Origin: Hoylesella shahii DSM 15611 = JCM 12083
Lineage (GTDB): Bacteria > Bacteroidota > Bacteroidia > Bacteroidales > Bacteroidaceae
Reading direction: 5' to 3'
Assembly: GCF_000613445.1 (NCBI RefSeq)
Contig: NZ_BAIZ01000014.1
Span: 1 to 64,000, forward strand
Length of the DNA: 64,000 nucleotides
Shown here: piece after piece, positions 9,301 through 22,412 of the stretch
Layout: every line of letters begins with the position of its first letter
Position numbering within the stretch: the stretch's first letter is position 1
Notes under the pieces: model-generated
Database searches by the model: none
Seen by the model: the letters and a program-made list of their open reading frames with translations, nothing else
Told to the model about the DNA's origin: nothing
Position numbers and translations under genes: made by a program

Positions 9301-12300
9301 AAGTGTTCCTGTCGATTGTGTAGTCATAGGCAAGGAAGCAATCATTACGCTTGCCGTCCTGCGTATCACCGTCATAATAGGTGATGTACCATAATTTACC
9401 GTCCCAAGTTCGCAGCAACATATTCTTGGCGCGCTGGTCCACACTGGCGTGGTAGTCCGTATGGATATAGTAGGTGAGCAGGAAGTCCTTGTCGAAATAC
9501 CGGCTTATCTCGGATACGAATTTCTCACTCCTGAATGTAGAGAGATCATCTGCCTTCGCACCTTCGGGAACGCATGCCCTTATCCATCCGAACAGGCGTT
9601 TCAGGGCAGCCTGCTGTTCTTCCGACAGTCCTGCCCATTTCACATCGTCCGGCACGTTGGTTTCCAAGCCTGCATCGAAGTCCGCTGCGAGGTCCTCGTC
9701 GCTCTCGCTCTGGAACAGGCACGCTTTTTCTCCATTGTTCAGCGTTTCCAGTGTCAGCGGACATTCCGGATTGAATCCGTCCACGCCCTCCATGCCGAAC
9801 AGCTTTCCACTCTTGGATTTCTCATTATTGAAATTGTACTGCCCGAAATAGGTGCTCTCGCCGTCCACCGTCTCCGCGCTGAACACGTCGATGGGGAAGC
9901 CGTCAATGGCCGTGCGCACCGTTACGGCGTTGAGGCTCTTTCCGCCCTGCTCGTACTGATACCGCTGTGGGGGTGTCAGCAGCCCCAGTTCCTTCATCAC
10001 GTCGTTGAAGAGCTTGGCACCGCCCGTGTTCAGGCTCATTGACGAGTCGGAATAGTCACTTTTCATACAGTAGAGGTTCATCGCTATGGCACCGGGGCGC
10101 ATCCTGTACTTTCCACCCTCGACGGGCTGCCCGTTCACTTCAAGGCTGAGGTTGGCACCGCCCTTGCTGAAATAGATACGGATATTCTTGCTCGGATACT
10201 TGGTCGAACTGGTTCCCTGTATGCGGATATAGCAGTCGCGCAGGATGAAGTCATACTCCTTTCCGAACGGGCTGTAGAAATACACGTCGGCAATGAAGTC
10301 CGTCTTCTTGTTGTTGGTCTGGTTTACCTCGTCAAGGCCGCCCTTGCGCACGATGCGCATCACGCCCTTGCCCTTGGCACGCAGCTTGTCAATATCGACA
10401 TCACCCGTCTCGCCGATGATGTCGTTCTCTTCCCATATACGCATCATGTCATCCGTACTGCCCGCATCGACTATACGGTTTTCCAGCACCTCGTCATCGG
10501 TAAGGGGACGGTTGTAGATGCGTATGTTCCTCATCTCAAGGTCGGCAGCCTCGCTCGACAGGGTAATGCCCACGGGGTTGTCCTGCCGGAAGTAGTAGCT
10601 GCCGTCATAGATGTCCGCACCGGCACGGTTGCCGTTCACGTACAGTTCCATAAGCCGTCCCTCCGTCCGCTTGCCGATGACGAAGCGACCTTCAGCCACT
10701 CTTCCGGGGCGAACTTGGTGCCGATCTTTATCTCACGGCTCGCATCGGCGCCTTCCTCATTGGTGTAGTGCAGGATGGTCCCGGTCTTGATACTTGCCTC
10801 CACGGGTGTTACGCCCAGTCCCTTGCCGCCGGCCATACAGCTGATGACCTCCGCGGAACGGTCCATCACGTTGGTTACTTTGAACTCCATCTCGATGGTC
10901 ATGCCGTTTGCGCCTGCGTCTTCCCTGAACAGCTCATAGCCGATGACGGCCTTCGCACCGTTGGAGAGTTTCAGGCTGTCGCCCGTCCAGCCGTTGCTCG
11001 ACCAGTCGAAGCCCTCGAATGCCGTTTTAACGCCGTTCGACTCCCATTTTGCAGGATCGCTCTCACCATTGCTCCTGCCGGCAGGACTCAGTCGTACCTG
11101 CAAGCCATAGGAAGCCTCGCCAATATCGATTCCGCTCTCTTGCACGTCAATGTAGAGGGAATAGGTGGCTGTGCCTGTCGTGAACGTTATCGTCTGCCGT
11201 CCTTTCTCAGTAAACCGGTTCTGGTAGGTCTGCATCGTTCTCGGCACGCTTACGGTCTGGAGAAGCGTGTCGTTCCGTCTTACTGAAACGGTGGCCGGGG
11301 TCTGGCTGGGGTCATAGACAACGAACCTGAACTCGCACGACTCGTATTGCCCCACGCTGATAACCGGCTTCAGATATTCCCCTGCCGTCTGTATTCTGCC
11401 GTCTGGTGGGTAATCATCAGCCCGATGAACGGCGAGTTGCCCCCTGCTTTCAGGAAGTCGAAATAGATACTCTCACTCTTCAGGGTCAGTGTGTCAGCCT
11501 CCATTTCAGCAACCATCTGCACGGTATGCCGCCCGACGGACAGACCGCTCATCGACAGGTTGAAGCTGCCGTTGGTTGTGCCGCTGCGCGTTATGGTTTC
11601 GGTATTGCGCTGCGTACCGTCCACATAGAGGAACACTGTCTTGGTACCGCTGCCGCTCACGGAGAAAGGAACGCTCACCATTTCCGAACTGCTGTATCCT
11701 CCGGAAGACAGACCCGATGCAAGGTTGTAACCCGTGGAGAGGGACAGGGTAACGGATTTTACTGGTACGTAGCACTGTTTACGCTGCGCCTTGCCTGTTG
11801 TCGGGTCAGTAGTCGTGGCTATCACGTAGATGTCGTTCGTACCCAGTAGCAGGTATTTGGTCAAATCAAGGGTATAGGTTCCTTTGCCCGTTTCTTTCAC
11901 TGTCTCGTTATACGTCGTGGTGGCACCGCGCTTGACCATTATCTGTATCGCCGCCTTCTGTCCCGTACTTTCCCCATCTGTATTCCTGTGGTCATAGGTA
12001 TAGGTCAGCTTCACCACATCACCTTCCTTGATGGTGGTCTTGTCCACACCGGCTGTCAGTACTATTTTCGTCGCGCTGCTGTCGCCACCACCTCCACCAC
12101 CGCCGGCAGGAATGTCCGCTGAGGCTATCTCTGTACCGCTTTTGTTCGTAAGAGCGAGGCGTACCGTATTCGCATCGTCACTCAATTCTGCCGTCATTCC
12201 GAAAACGGTACCTGCCTCCACTTCACTGAGTTTGGTGGCCACGGCCTTGTTCTGGACAGGATTGGAACTGTCTGCATCGAGGCTCTCGTCCACATCGATA

Positions 12301-13263
12301 TTGTCTATCGTGAGGCTCACGTTGCCCTCCGCATCGGCAGTCTGCTTCCTGCCGTTCACCGTCAGACTCTTTATCGTGCCTGCGCCACCGAAGTCCTCCC
12401 AGCTGGCTTCCTGCGCCCAACTGTCGATATTCGTGCCGATGAATTGCTTCGTGCGCCATTTTCCCTGACTTTCCTCAAAGGTGATGCAGCAACCTCTGAC
12501 ACGCTTCTTTTCCTCCACAGCCTTGATAGCAGTCGCCAATGTATAATATCCCGTTTCAAGGGATAAGCTGATGTTACATTAATGGTATTACCGCCACCGC
12601 TGCCAGTGATTTCCGCCAACTCATCGTCTGCTCCGTTCCACGCATAGATTACGGAACCCAGCAGGTAGAGCTTGTTCTTGCGTATCTCCTTTCTGTTCTC
12701 GGTGAGGTAAAGGTCTGCATTCTTCCAGTTATTGTAATACTTATTTCCGTTTTTACCTGCGAAGATTTTTTTTGCCGTAACATAGTACACGCCCGTTACT
12801 TCCAGAACACTGAGTGTCTCAATGGTCGCATCGGTAAGAATCCCGTCAAAGCGCGCCGTCGCACCATTCAGGCTTGCACGGCCACGCCTTCAAACTGTTC
12901 GATGACCCGCTGTGCCGAAGTCCTGACCTGTTCGAGTTCCCCTGTAGCCCTGCCCGCTGCCTGCGCTGCCTCTTGTGCCTCCTGTGCTTTTGTCGCGGCA
13001 TTGGCGGCAGCCTGTACTGCGTTTGTCGCAGCGGTATCTGCCGCTTGCTTGGCAGCCTGTGCCTGTGCTGCCGCATCGGAGGCTGGCTTGCCCAGCAGAC
13101 TGATCGGAGCCGTTACCAGTTCTTCGCCACGCATTGCAGGGAGTGTCTTCACACCATCGAGGCTTGATACCTCCTGCAGTTCATTTACTCCCTGACTCTC
13201 ACTCTTTATCTGAGAAATAATATCCCGCTTCAGATCCTGTTTTTCTTGTTCTGTCAGTGCCAT
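6375..13263 (-). CDS. Giant phage tail-tip/fibre protein, DGR target (about 2,297 aa; seven apparent frameshifts)
   Basis: One gene read as eight overlapping pieces. Shifts lie near 12878, 12555, 11402, 10688, 8611, 8178 and 7424; six are repaired by adding one base (for example GAGGCAA to GAGGGCAA) and the one near 8611 by removing one. Each junction then reads as continuous protein and the length becomes a multiple of three. Order: N-terminus MALTEQEKQDLKR with an Ala-rich coiled-coil stretch; Ig-like and LamG/concanavalin-like regions (EEWLKVAFVIG, ELYVNG); a CotH-like central part (around IRIQGTSSTKYPSKN); a leucine-rich-type repeat region; then a C-terminal C-type-lectin-like domain with WYKSADEYGG, GSRLAFRGRIV and the variable repeat. 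It is the last gene of the late operon, as host-range proteins often are. Probable receptor-binding protein diversified by the DGR. Confidence 0.75.
6442..6554 (-). repeat. DGR variable repeat (VR)
   Basis: 113 bp on the minus strand, aligning without gaps to the template repeat at 32494-32606. There are seven differences, all at template adenines: AGC to GGC; AAC to AGC, then AAC to TAC three times; AAC to AGC; AAT to AGT. In the protein these give Ser to Gly, Asn to Ser and Asn to Tyr changes in the surface loop before GSRLAFRG. VR ends 67 nt before the stop codon. Immediately upstream, similarity continues weakly (TGG AAC versus TGG TTC) but with indels. Confidence 0.97.
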
Positions 13264-13286
13264 GTCATTATGATTTATATTTGTTG

Positions 13287-13406
13287 CTAATTCTGTCTGT
13301 TGATTATTCTCGCAGTATATTGAGTACTGAAACCATCTATCTGTGCAGTACGCTCTGGATCATACACCAGCAGCAGCTCCACAGTATCTCCTTGTCCCAT
13401 TGTCAT
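13287..13406 (-). CDS. Short phage protein, 39 aa
   Basis: Starts MTMGQGDTVELLLVYDPERT. Its ATG overlaps the TGA of the preceding tail gene (ATGA), and it ends 23 nt before the start of the DGR target gene. The coupling favours a real small gene in the tail operon. Function unknown. Confidence 0.45.
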   Translation of the reverse strand: MTMGQGDTVELLLVYDPERTAQIDGFSTQYTARIINRQN

Positions 13407-16038
13407 ATCCCCCACTGTTCACCATTCCAAGTAGTAAGCAGCGGATAGTCCTCTTTGTCCCAAGGTGTCTCCTGCTTGCTGTTCTTGTTCTTGTTGCGCC
13501 CGAATATCACGAAGTCTCCTGCTCCCAAGTCTGATGTAACAGTCAGCCGGAAGGCAAATGGTGTATCCTGTCCTATACCCAGAGTTGAACGCATTGCCGG
13601 AAGACGGGGCAGGGCTATGCCGGCATTGCTCACGGCACAGGCCACAATCAGGCGGTTGCTGTCCTTTATCTCCACATCATAGATGGTATTGGCTTTATCC
13701 ACCTTCACCTTATCAAAGCGGAATCCATCCACGAAGCCATTCAGTGCACCGCTTCCTTTCCCTGCGAAGGCGAAGTTGCCGCTCATGGAATTCTCTATGT
13801 CGAAGATGATGCCATATTTAGGTAGAAAACCCCATTTCTTGCCGTTGCTGTCAGTATAGTCTGTTGCCGTGTCAACAAGCCTTGTGAGCATAGGCTGTCC
13901 AAGACTATGCCACGTTCCGAAAATCGCCTGTCGGTCTTTGGCGTTGAAGCCTATCATCGTGTCATACAGGAACAAACCATCCCTGTCATCCACAACTTTG
14001 TAGCTACCGTCCGGCTGCAATACACGGCTTGACACACCGATATGGTTTCCACTGATGCAAAGCCGCCAATGTATCCTGTCTCAGCATTGACCTCGCCGCC
14101 GAACTTTCCGTTCTTTGCCTCAATACTGCCGTCGGGGAGTATCCTGAAATTCCCATTCGCAGTTACCAGTCCTTCCAACTTGATATTGTCGGCAAGCAGC
14201 TTGATGACGGTCCTCGTGTATCCTTCGGCATCGGTCTCTTCCACCGCTACACCGATGAGTGCCAGTTTCCCGTCGGGACCTTGTGCATAGATACCGCTAC
14301 CCTCAGCCTTTACCATGATGCCACTCTCGGCAAGCACACGACCGTCCTTATCGAAGTTCTGTGCTGCGATTTTTACGAGTTTCTCGCTTTGCTCGAACAG
14401 TGTCCTGTACTTGTAGGTCAGGCTCTCTATCTTGTCCGTACTCAATATTAGCATATAAAGGTAGATGTCGCCCGTAAAGCTCAGCTTGAAGTCGCCCGTG
14501 CCGTTCCAAAGCCCGTTGCAGGTGTACTGCTTGTAGCCGTTGGTAGGTGCAAGCACTTCCTCTACCTCCAGCGAGTTGAAGTTCTCAAAGCCTGTCTTAT
14601 CGACATTCTCAAACCTCACCTTCAGCGTACCCTCACCGGCGCAGCGATAAAAGAAACTCAGGTACACGGGCAGGGCTTCTTTCTTACCGTTGCTATTCGT
14701 GTTCATAGGTGGCACGCTCTTCAGGCTGGCGTTCTTCTGTGTGATATACTTGTTCCTGATACGCACCACGACACGCCCGTCATCTTTCGTAACGCTGGCA
14801 CCGTCGCCTTTCTTCGTGAGCACCTTGTCGTTGGCCCATATCCATTTGTTGCCCACCAGCCAGAACACCGTCTCGTTCTCGGTCAGCCACTTGGACAGCC
14901 CCTCATCAAAGCTCGGATTGTTCAGATAGCCCTTGTCGGTGGCAAAGTCCTGACGCAGCGCGCTCACGCTGCTTGCTATCTTTCCCTCGGTTATCTCGAA
15001 CTTTGTCTTGATGTCCTCACCTGTAACAAGCAGGAAGGTTCCGCGCAGATAGGCATTGTCACTGTACAGGCCGTTTCCGCGTGGTTGGTTGTCTGCAGGA
15101 AAACGGGCATCATTGATGCCGTCAAGGTTGCCAAGACGGGCACGCAGACAGTCCTTGAAGTTCTTTGCTTTCACACCGTCCATCACGTCGATGCGTGGCT
15201 GGCCGTCCTCCGTGGCTGAAATGAGAATGATGTTCTGCCGTTGCCTGTTCTCGGTATTTCCCATCAGCACCACCTCGTCGCTGACCTCTGGAAGTGCTCC
15301 TGTGAATTCCGTCTTGGCTATTTTCACACCCTTGGTATCCGTTTCAGCAACCTCTACCCAATAATGCTTCATCTGCCCACCACTGAAGGTTTGGCAGCGC
15401 ATCAGGTCGTGTGCCTCGAAGGTGTTGTCCTGTTCAAACTCTATGTAATAGGAGCCGTCCTGTTCGCTGACTGCCTTTATCTTGCCATTGGCCGCGCTCA
15501 CGCAGATCATACCGCCTACGCTGCGCATCTTCTCGATGAGCAGCTCCAGTACCGTCATGGTCTGCCGTACCGTCAGTTTGTCGATACAAAGATAGGTTAC
15601 ACCATCTTCATCTCTCCACAACTTAAAGCCCTCGCCAAGCAGTCCGTCAACAAATGTTCCAGCACTGCGGATGCTGTCCGTTTCCACGGAAGCAAACTGC
15701 ACATGGTCGCCCTTGCGTACCGGCTGATCCATATAGTCATCAAACTGCCGGTTGTCCCACCGGTCGGAGTCATCTGCCATTTTTGCGTGGTCAGCTTCCT
15801 TGGCATGTCCTGCTTCTTCCGCATATTTGGCACGTTCCGCATTGCCTGACAGGTCAGCTTTCTTGGCATGATCAGCCTCTGCCGCATGCGCTGCCTCCTT
15901 TGCCTGTTCCGCTATATCGGCTTTGGCTGCATGCGCTGCTTCCTTCACAGCCATTCCCCCGTATGCGGTACCACCCGTCTTGATGGCCGGAGCAGTTCCC
16001 TCGTTTTTCGGTTTCCTGATTATCTTGACGTCTATCAT
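13403..16038 (-). CDS. Phage tail-tip/fibre protein with Ala-rich heptad repeats (one apparent frameshift)
   Basis: About 878 residues once the frame break near 14045 is repaired; the sequence then runs GGFA..SGNHIGVSSRVLQ. After MIDVKIIRKPKNEG there is a repeated AHAAKAD/AEQAKEA/AHAAEADH segment (about residues 30-90), likely a trimeric coiled coil. Further on are carbohydrate-binding-type and tail-spike-like stretches (NPSFDEGLSKW, LPVYLSFFYRC) and a C-terminal beta-rich part with LPDGSIEAKNGKFGG, typical of siphovirus distal tail proteins. Its start overlaps the corrected stop of the next upstream gene (ATGA). Likely structural, at the tail tip. Confidence 0.7.
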
Positions 16039-18721
16039 CGCTCTATCTCCTTTAATGTCATTTCCGCCTCACCCGATTCAAGGTTCCGGCTCACGCCCTG
16101 TACAAAGAATGCCCTGTTCATGCAGGATGCCGGTAATGGGAGAACATATCCACGATACCACCATCGGTGTCCACCAGCTTCTGAACCATCTGTATGCGCG
16201 GTTCGTGGTATTCTTTATAATAGCTGTCCACATAGAACTGTTCGGGCTTGCCGGCTTCCTTTCGCACGTGGTCATACACGGACAGGACGCCCTCGCCCGT
16301 TTCCGTATTCATCGGTGTACTCATCTTCACGCTGTCCGTAACTCCAAGGTTCCGGCTCTCCGAAGAAGTCAGCGCAGAACTTATCCTGAACTCCACGTCG
16401 TCTTTCCTGTTCACAAAACGTTCCTTCGTGTCGCTCATATACACAATGTCGTTGTCCCCGGTATTGTTCACCAGTCCATTGTCGCTGTACACCTTGACCT
16501 CGAAGGATTCCACGAAGATACTGCTCACATGCGCAAGCAGAGGTATCGTGCTGCTGCCCCATTTCGTATGTCGGAAGAATGTAGGGTGCCGGCGTGTTAT
16601 CACGTCCCATGTTGAGTTTACAGGACCTAAAATCATGAACTTGACCTGTCCGCTGACCCTGTCCTTTTTCCTGATGGGGATAGCTGTGCCCTCTGTATCA
16701 ATGCCCAGTTCGTAGCTGATGTTGTTCTGCAGGTCGAACTTCGTACCGATCAGTTTGTCCCCGATTTTAGGATCAAAGCCTATCGTAAAGCACTGCTGGT
16801 AATATTCGTCCTCGTTTGCACATTTATCCAAAGGCTTGTATTTTCTCCATTCAAAGTCGCCCGGCTGTCCGGCAGTCCCTTTCTCCACCACACACTTATC
16901 CCCGATGATGAGCATACATGCCAGCACGCCGATTTTGGAAATCTGGTCGCTGCTGTCGCCGATGGCACTGTATTTGAACTCATACTCCTCTGGTCCCGTC
17001 TCCGTGAAGGGAACCAGTCCGTGTGCAGTGGTTTCGTCCCACTGGGGTTCCGTGCCGGGCGTTTCCGCACGCCACCAACGCTGGGTGTAATAGCGACCAT
17101 CTCCGTTGTTCCGGCTTGGTACAGTCCGGTGCCACCACTGGTAGATGCCGCCACTCAGTGGATTATACACCGATGTAGGCTTGTAGTTGTATATGGCCTT
17201 GAAAGTGTCTGTTACTGCCATCACGGGATTCAGCACTACCTTGCCACTCAGTACGATGTAGTTAGTAGTCTTCTCGTCCGAGGGAGAGAATACACCGCCT
17301 GTAGTGTTTCCATTATATACCGCACAGGGTATGCCGGCTCTGAGCGTGGCTTCATTCGGATATACCCTATTCTCGTCCCTGTCCTCACCGTTGCCGTTCA
17401 CGCTCACGACGAGGTAGTTCGTCATAGACACCTTCGACACGGGTGAGTTATCCGTACCCGCGCTCTTCCTTTCAACCTTACCCAAGGCTACTATCGCCGT
17501 GCCCGGCTCCGTTCCGAGTATGTTGGGAAGTGCCTGCTGATTCCGGTTGTCCGAGCAGTACAGGTCCATCAGGTCCCCCTTGCCATTCCTTGGAAATGAC
17601 CACTGTGTATTACCCATCACCTGCATGAACCAGTCCGTGGTTTTCGCACCGTCATAATCCGTCGGATTGCCGTGTGTTATTGCATCAAAAGCACCGATGG
17701 CTCTTTTCCCCTCACCGTCGCAACTGTATTCCGTCATATATTTCTGCTTGTTGCTGAAGGGGCTTTTCAGCAGGTCATCGTCCAGAGGACTTTCGATGAC
17801 ACTCTCCACGCTCTCTATCTTGCAGGTGAGCAATATCTGGTTATACACCTCGCCCACGCTGATAGTCGTGTCCGTTCCCGTAACATTCCCCGTGGCGATG
17901 TCCACGGCTTGGCGGTTCATCGACATACGCTCGCCACTGACGATGTCGCGCCAGTATATGCTGTCGTTCCCCTTCACGCTCTCCCAAGAGAATATGTAGA
18001 AGGTAAAGCCCTCTTGGACGATATGCAGGTTCAGGTACTTCAGTATTTCCTCCAACACCTCGTCCTGCTGCCATACCTCGTCCTCATCAGAGCCGAGGAA
18101 CAGCAGCTCGCTCACTGAGAGCTGACCGAACACGGCGTGCCTGTTCGCCGTCAGGCTGTCCACGGCACGGCTGCCGTCATAGAGGCAGCGCAGGGAATGA
18201 CCGCCCTTGATGTCAAGCCCAGCCGTCATATTCCCCATTATCTCCTTGATGATGTCAAGCATAGTACGTTGGCGCGCCGAGGATTTAACCACACCGTACA
18301 GCACACCCAGCGCACCCACATTGCCGTACTTCGCATATTGCAGCGCAGTCAGCACATCAATGCAGCTCAGCTCGATCTCGTCCTGTTCCTCGTTGTAGCC
18401 CTGCGAGTAGGTCTGTGGCTCCACGAAGCCGGCGAACAAACATTTCCCTTCTCGGTAGATGTTCACCACCGCATCCCTGCACGAGGCACAGAAGAAGTCT
18501 GGCACGAAGTTCTTGGTGAGCAGTCGCACGCTTGCCTGTTGTCGCAGCAGCACGTCGAAGGTGTCGCTTACCTCACTCGTGATGTCCACGGGGTCATCGG
18601 TCCAGTCAAGATCGCTACCCTCGGCACCAATCTCAACCTCCGTCGTCCTGTCGCCCAGCGTGAGGATATGTACTTCGATACGTTCGTTATGCTCGTTGTA
18701 GAAATGTCCGTATATATACAT
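16035..18721 (-). CDS. Phage tail-tip (baseplate hub-like) protein (one apparent frameshift near its end)
   Basis: 867 residues in the uninterrupted frame (to 16118). Adding one base near 16127 (HPA then MNRAFFVQG) extends it to about 895 residues, with a TGA that overlaps the next start at 16038. The N-terminus MYIYGHFYNEHNERIEVHIL and the following region (FVPDFFCASCRDAVVNIYREG, LFAGFVEPQTYSQ) resemble tail-associated hub proteins of Bacteroidales siphoviruses. It lies directly after the tape measure gene, where distal tail and hub proteins are encoded. No lysozyme-type motif was seen. Confidence 0.65.
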
Positions 18722-18726
18722 AGGTC

Positions 18727-21700
18727 TTATAGCTTTATGTTTGTCTTCTTCCTGTTGATACGCGTTTCGTTGGCCAAGGCAATCACGATGTCCCGTCCTT
18801 TAAGCCTTGCCTCAAGCCTGCCGTTGAACCCGCCCCCGGCATCGCCTATCAAGGACTTCAGCTTATCAAGCGGTGCTATTACTTCTGGATTAGAACTTGC
18901 ACCGCCATACTCTCCCATGAGGGCAAGGGTCGGTCCGTACACCAGACCTCCGTTGGCAAACGGCGTGACGGCAACAGAAGCCACCAGTCCTTCCATCATG
19001 CGATGAAGCCGGCAGCGATACCTGCACCTGCAAACGGTATATAGGCGTGGGCCGCCATAAACTCGGAAGCTGCAAGTTCCCGGTATGCCATGGCCTGAGC
19101 TTGACTGCAATCGTGGATACCGTGGCAGCGGCAACCTCTTCGGGGGCAGCGGCGACCTTGGCTGCCGTGGCGGTAGTTGTCGCAACGCCACTGGCCGCCA
19201 CGACGGTATTGGATGTTGCCGTTGCCGCTGTCAGCGCATTGATGATTGCTATAATGCTGTTTACCCCTTGATAAATCTGTATAGCCGCATCGACTACACT
19301 GGTAATGGTTTCCCAAGCCCCACGGTTACCCTGAAGTGCATCTGTCAGTGAAGAGATACCGCCACCTATACCTTTGAGAGAACTCCACGATTTTTCCACC
19401 GTTACATTGCTCTTTTTAAGTATTTTCTGGTATTTCTCATAACTCTCCACAAGTTTGTTCACTTCGGCACGCTGACTTTCGTCCATTGGATTCTTCGTGT
19501 CAGAGAGCATATCCTGCAACTCCTTGATGCGCTTTTTCACACCATCCAATCCCATTACCCGTAGTTCCATCGTAAGCTCCCTGCCGTTCATACCATTAAG
19601 TTTGCCTACCTCGTCCTGCAATTCCGGGATACGTGTCAGCTGCTTCATGGCATCACGCTTTTTCTCCAATGCCATGATGGTACGCTCTATCTCGGATATT
19701 TCCGAGGCACTTGCCTTCTTCTGCTTGGACTCATAGTAGCTGATGGCCTTGTCCAGTTCCTCTATGCTGTCCAGCCTTGAAATATCTTCAGGCTTTTTCA
19801 GCTCGTCCAGTGTATCGTCCCACTTCCTGCGTAGGTCATTCAGTGCATTTATCTGCTTCTGGATTTCGATACGCTCTTCCGCAGTGGCAGTCTTCAACAG
19901 GTCAGAATAATACCTCACTTCCTCCTCCAGCTGCCTATATGTCCTTATCTTGTCAATGCCGACATCAATGTGCGCATTGCGTTCGAATGCTGTTTTAAGC
20001 TCGTTCAAACGCCCGATTTCCTTATCAATACCGGCAAGGTCAGATTCTGCAGCCCGTTTTCTAAGTCCCTGCTGATAGGCTATCTCATTGTCAATATCCT
20101 CAAGGGATTTCAATTCCTTGGGTCGTGCTGCCAGCTCCTGAATACGGGCGATGGCTTCCTGCTGCTTCTGAAGCAGGGCAATCTTTTGAGCATAAAGGGA
20201 TATGGTCTTGGTCTCTGTCCCTTTTGTCGTTTCGAGCTTGTTCTGGTAATACTGGATATTGTTGCCAAGCTCCTTGTAGCTCGTGGCATTGGCTATGAGG
20301 TTCTTTCCATCGTACGGGTCGGTGTCCTTCTTGGTCTTCTTTTTGTCTTTCTTCTTTTTATCACCGACAGGGGCGTTGAACTTTTTGTTTCCTTTAAGTG
20401 CCGCCTGCGCATTGGCGGTCTTCGCTTTCGTGTTTTCTTTCAGTGCCTTGGTCTGCTTTTCTATTCCATCGGTCTGTTTTACCGGACCGCTGTCATCAAT
20501 GCCGAAAAACTTTTTTACCCATTCCCATGCCGCTTTTATGACAGCACTTGCCCTTTCAAAGGCTTTGACAAGAAAGTCCCATACTGCTGAAGCCAAGTTC
20601 TTCACCACAGCCCATACTTGGTCGCATATATTGCGGAAAGTCTCACTATTATTATAGGCTGCCACTAATATGGCAACAAGTCCGGCTATTGCATAATGAC
20701 TATACCTATGGGATTGGCACTCAGTACGAAATTCAATGCTATCTGTGCAATTTTCCAAGCATTGGAAGCAAGTACGGCAATCTTTGAGGCTGCTGCCTGT
20801 GCGAGTGTGGCAATTTTGACAGCCCTCAATCCGGACACGACAGCTACCAGCCCACCCTTCAGTTGTGCCATACTCATTAACGCCAGTCCCGTGTTAGCTA
20901 TCATCTCCATATAAGGGGCGGATGTACTGGCCAATGAGCCCGCCCAGTCAAGCATGGATTGCACTTGGTTCTTCAGCATCTGTCCGACGCTGTCCCCTGT
21001 ACTTGACATTTCATTGAAGGCCTCCTCTATCGTGCCGGCAGAGTCAGCCATGGCTCCTATGTTCTCTGAAAACTTGTCTTTCTGCTCACCCGTCAGGGAA
21101 CCGAGCAGGCGGAGAGCCTCTGCACTTCCGAACAATTGTCCGTAGATGGTTTCGCTAAGCTGGCCGGTCTTGGCCGAATATTCCTGAATGCTTGCATCCA
21201 GTCCCAGCAGGAAGTTCTCAAGTCCTCCTGCAGCCTGCACACTTGCGGCATTGAAGCCAATGCCCATAGCCTCTGCTGCCTGTGTCGCTTCGGCAGACGG
21301 CTTGATAAGTGCATTCAAGACTGCTGCCAGCTGGGTAGAGACCTCTGCTGTATTACCGGTAACACCTGTAGTCGTTGCAAAGACGGCCATGAGTTCGTCC
21401 ATTGAAACGCCCAGCTGAGAGGCACTTCCGCTGACACGGGGCAGTGCCTGACCAAGCTGTTCGAAACTGGTTACACCATTCTTGGCCGTCATCTGTATCT
21501 TGTCCTGAATGGTCCCAGCCTGATCCCAGCTCAGTCCATAGTTCTTGATAAGGGTCGAAGTCACTGTTACGGTCTGACTCAAATCGGCAAGCCCACCGAC
21601 TGCAGCCTTACTCGACTGCTCCAAAAAACTTATCCAGTTGTCTTCGGGCACACCATTTGATATTGTCTGATACAATCCATTGGCGAGTTCCTCACGTGCC

Positions 21701-22044
21701 AGCGGTATATTTTTGCTCAGCCCAACTATCTTGTCAGAGAGTGCATCGAACTCTTCTCCGCTCTTGCCGGCCATCGTATTAGCACTCCGCATGGCTGTCT
21801 CAAAGCTGTTGAAAGGAGCAGCCAGTCCTCCTACCATATCACGGAGGGTCTCGACCGAGCGCATCGCACCTTCGAAAATCATGCTCTTAGCTGCCATTTC
21901 CTTCAGCTGAGAGCCTGTGCTACGCGCCGTCTCACCTACCTTTTCCAAAGCTTCGTCAAGTCCGGTAGCTTCAACGGTCAGGTTTTTCAAAACGCTGCCG
22001 TCGCCGCTTTTTATCTTGATTTGAAATTCTACTGCCTTTGCCAT
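18727..22044 (-). CDS. Tail tape measure protein (three apparent frameshifts)
   Basis: About 1,106 residues after adding one base near 20697 (IVIM then AIAGL), 19097 (VK then AQAMAYREL) and 19007 (GFIA then MMEGL). The N-terminal 330 residues show the TP901-type pattern (ANTMAGKSGEEFDALSD, PRVSGSASQLGVSMDELMA, FATTTGVTGNT). Hydrophobic segments follow (about residues 395-475), then long charged coiled coils with Lys-rich linkers, and a C-terminus reading FANGGLVYGPTLALMGEYGG, a common tape-measure ending. It sets tail length and enters the host with the genome. It sits between the tail chaperones and the tail-tip genes. Confidence 0.85.
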
Positions 22045-22054
22045 CTTGGTTGTG

Positions 22055-22412
22055 CTATTTTAGTCCGTTACGCCGTTTCGCTTCTTCGAAACGCCTGTTG
22101 AATTCTTCCTTGCTGATTTCCTCCCCCTTGACACTGCTGTCTTCCTCGTCCCATGGAAGCGGAAGAACGTCATGCACCGTCAGCTTTCCTTTTACGTATG
22201 GCTGGATAAAGAACATAGCCATCACCCGTGCCCGTTCCCATGCACCACGCTCGCTGTCCCTGTGCTGCTGTCCCCATCGGTTCCATACTTCGTAGAACTC
22301 AAAAGGGGTACACCGTTCAAAGTCATCTCTGCCCATCCCGATGCACCCCAAGGCTATACCCAGCAGTTCGTCAATGCTTACCTGCCCGGCACAGGATTCT
22401 CCGTTTTTTTTT
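22055..22412 (-). CDS. C-terminal (T) half of the tail assembly chaperone, reached by -1 frameshift
   Basis: In the -1 frame after the A9 run the sequence continues NGESCAGQVSIDELLGIALG and then GRDDFERCTPFEFYEVWNRW, ending in a charged helix (EEFNRRFEEAKRRNGLK). No good independent start fits so well upstream. As in the lambda G/GT pair, the product would be a GT fusion starting at 22689 (about 210 residues). Because this assembly contains many one-base deletions, a genuine A10 giving one plain fusion gene cannot be ruled out. Confidence 0.6.

Noticed and set aside
7002-12468. Long open frames antisense to the tail genes (for example 9449-10042, 12028-12468)
   Set aside because: Mirror frames of GC-rich coding sequence; the sense strand carries recognisable domains throughout.
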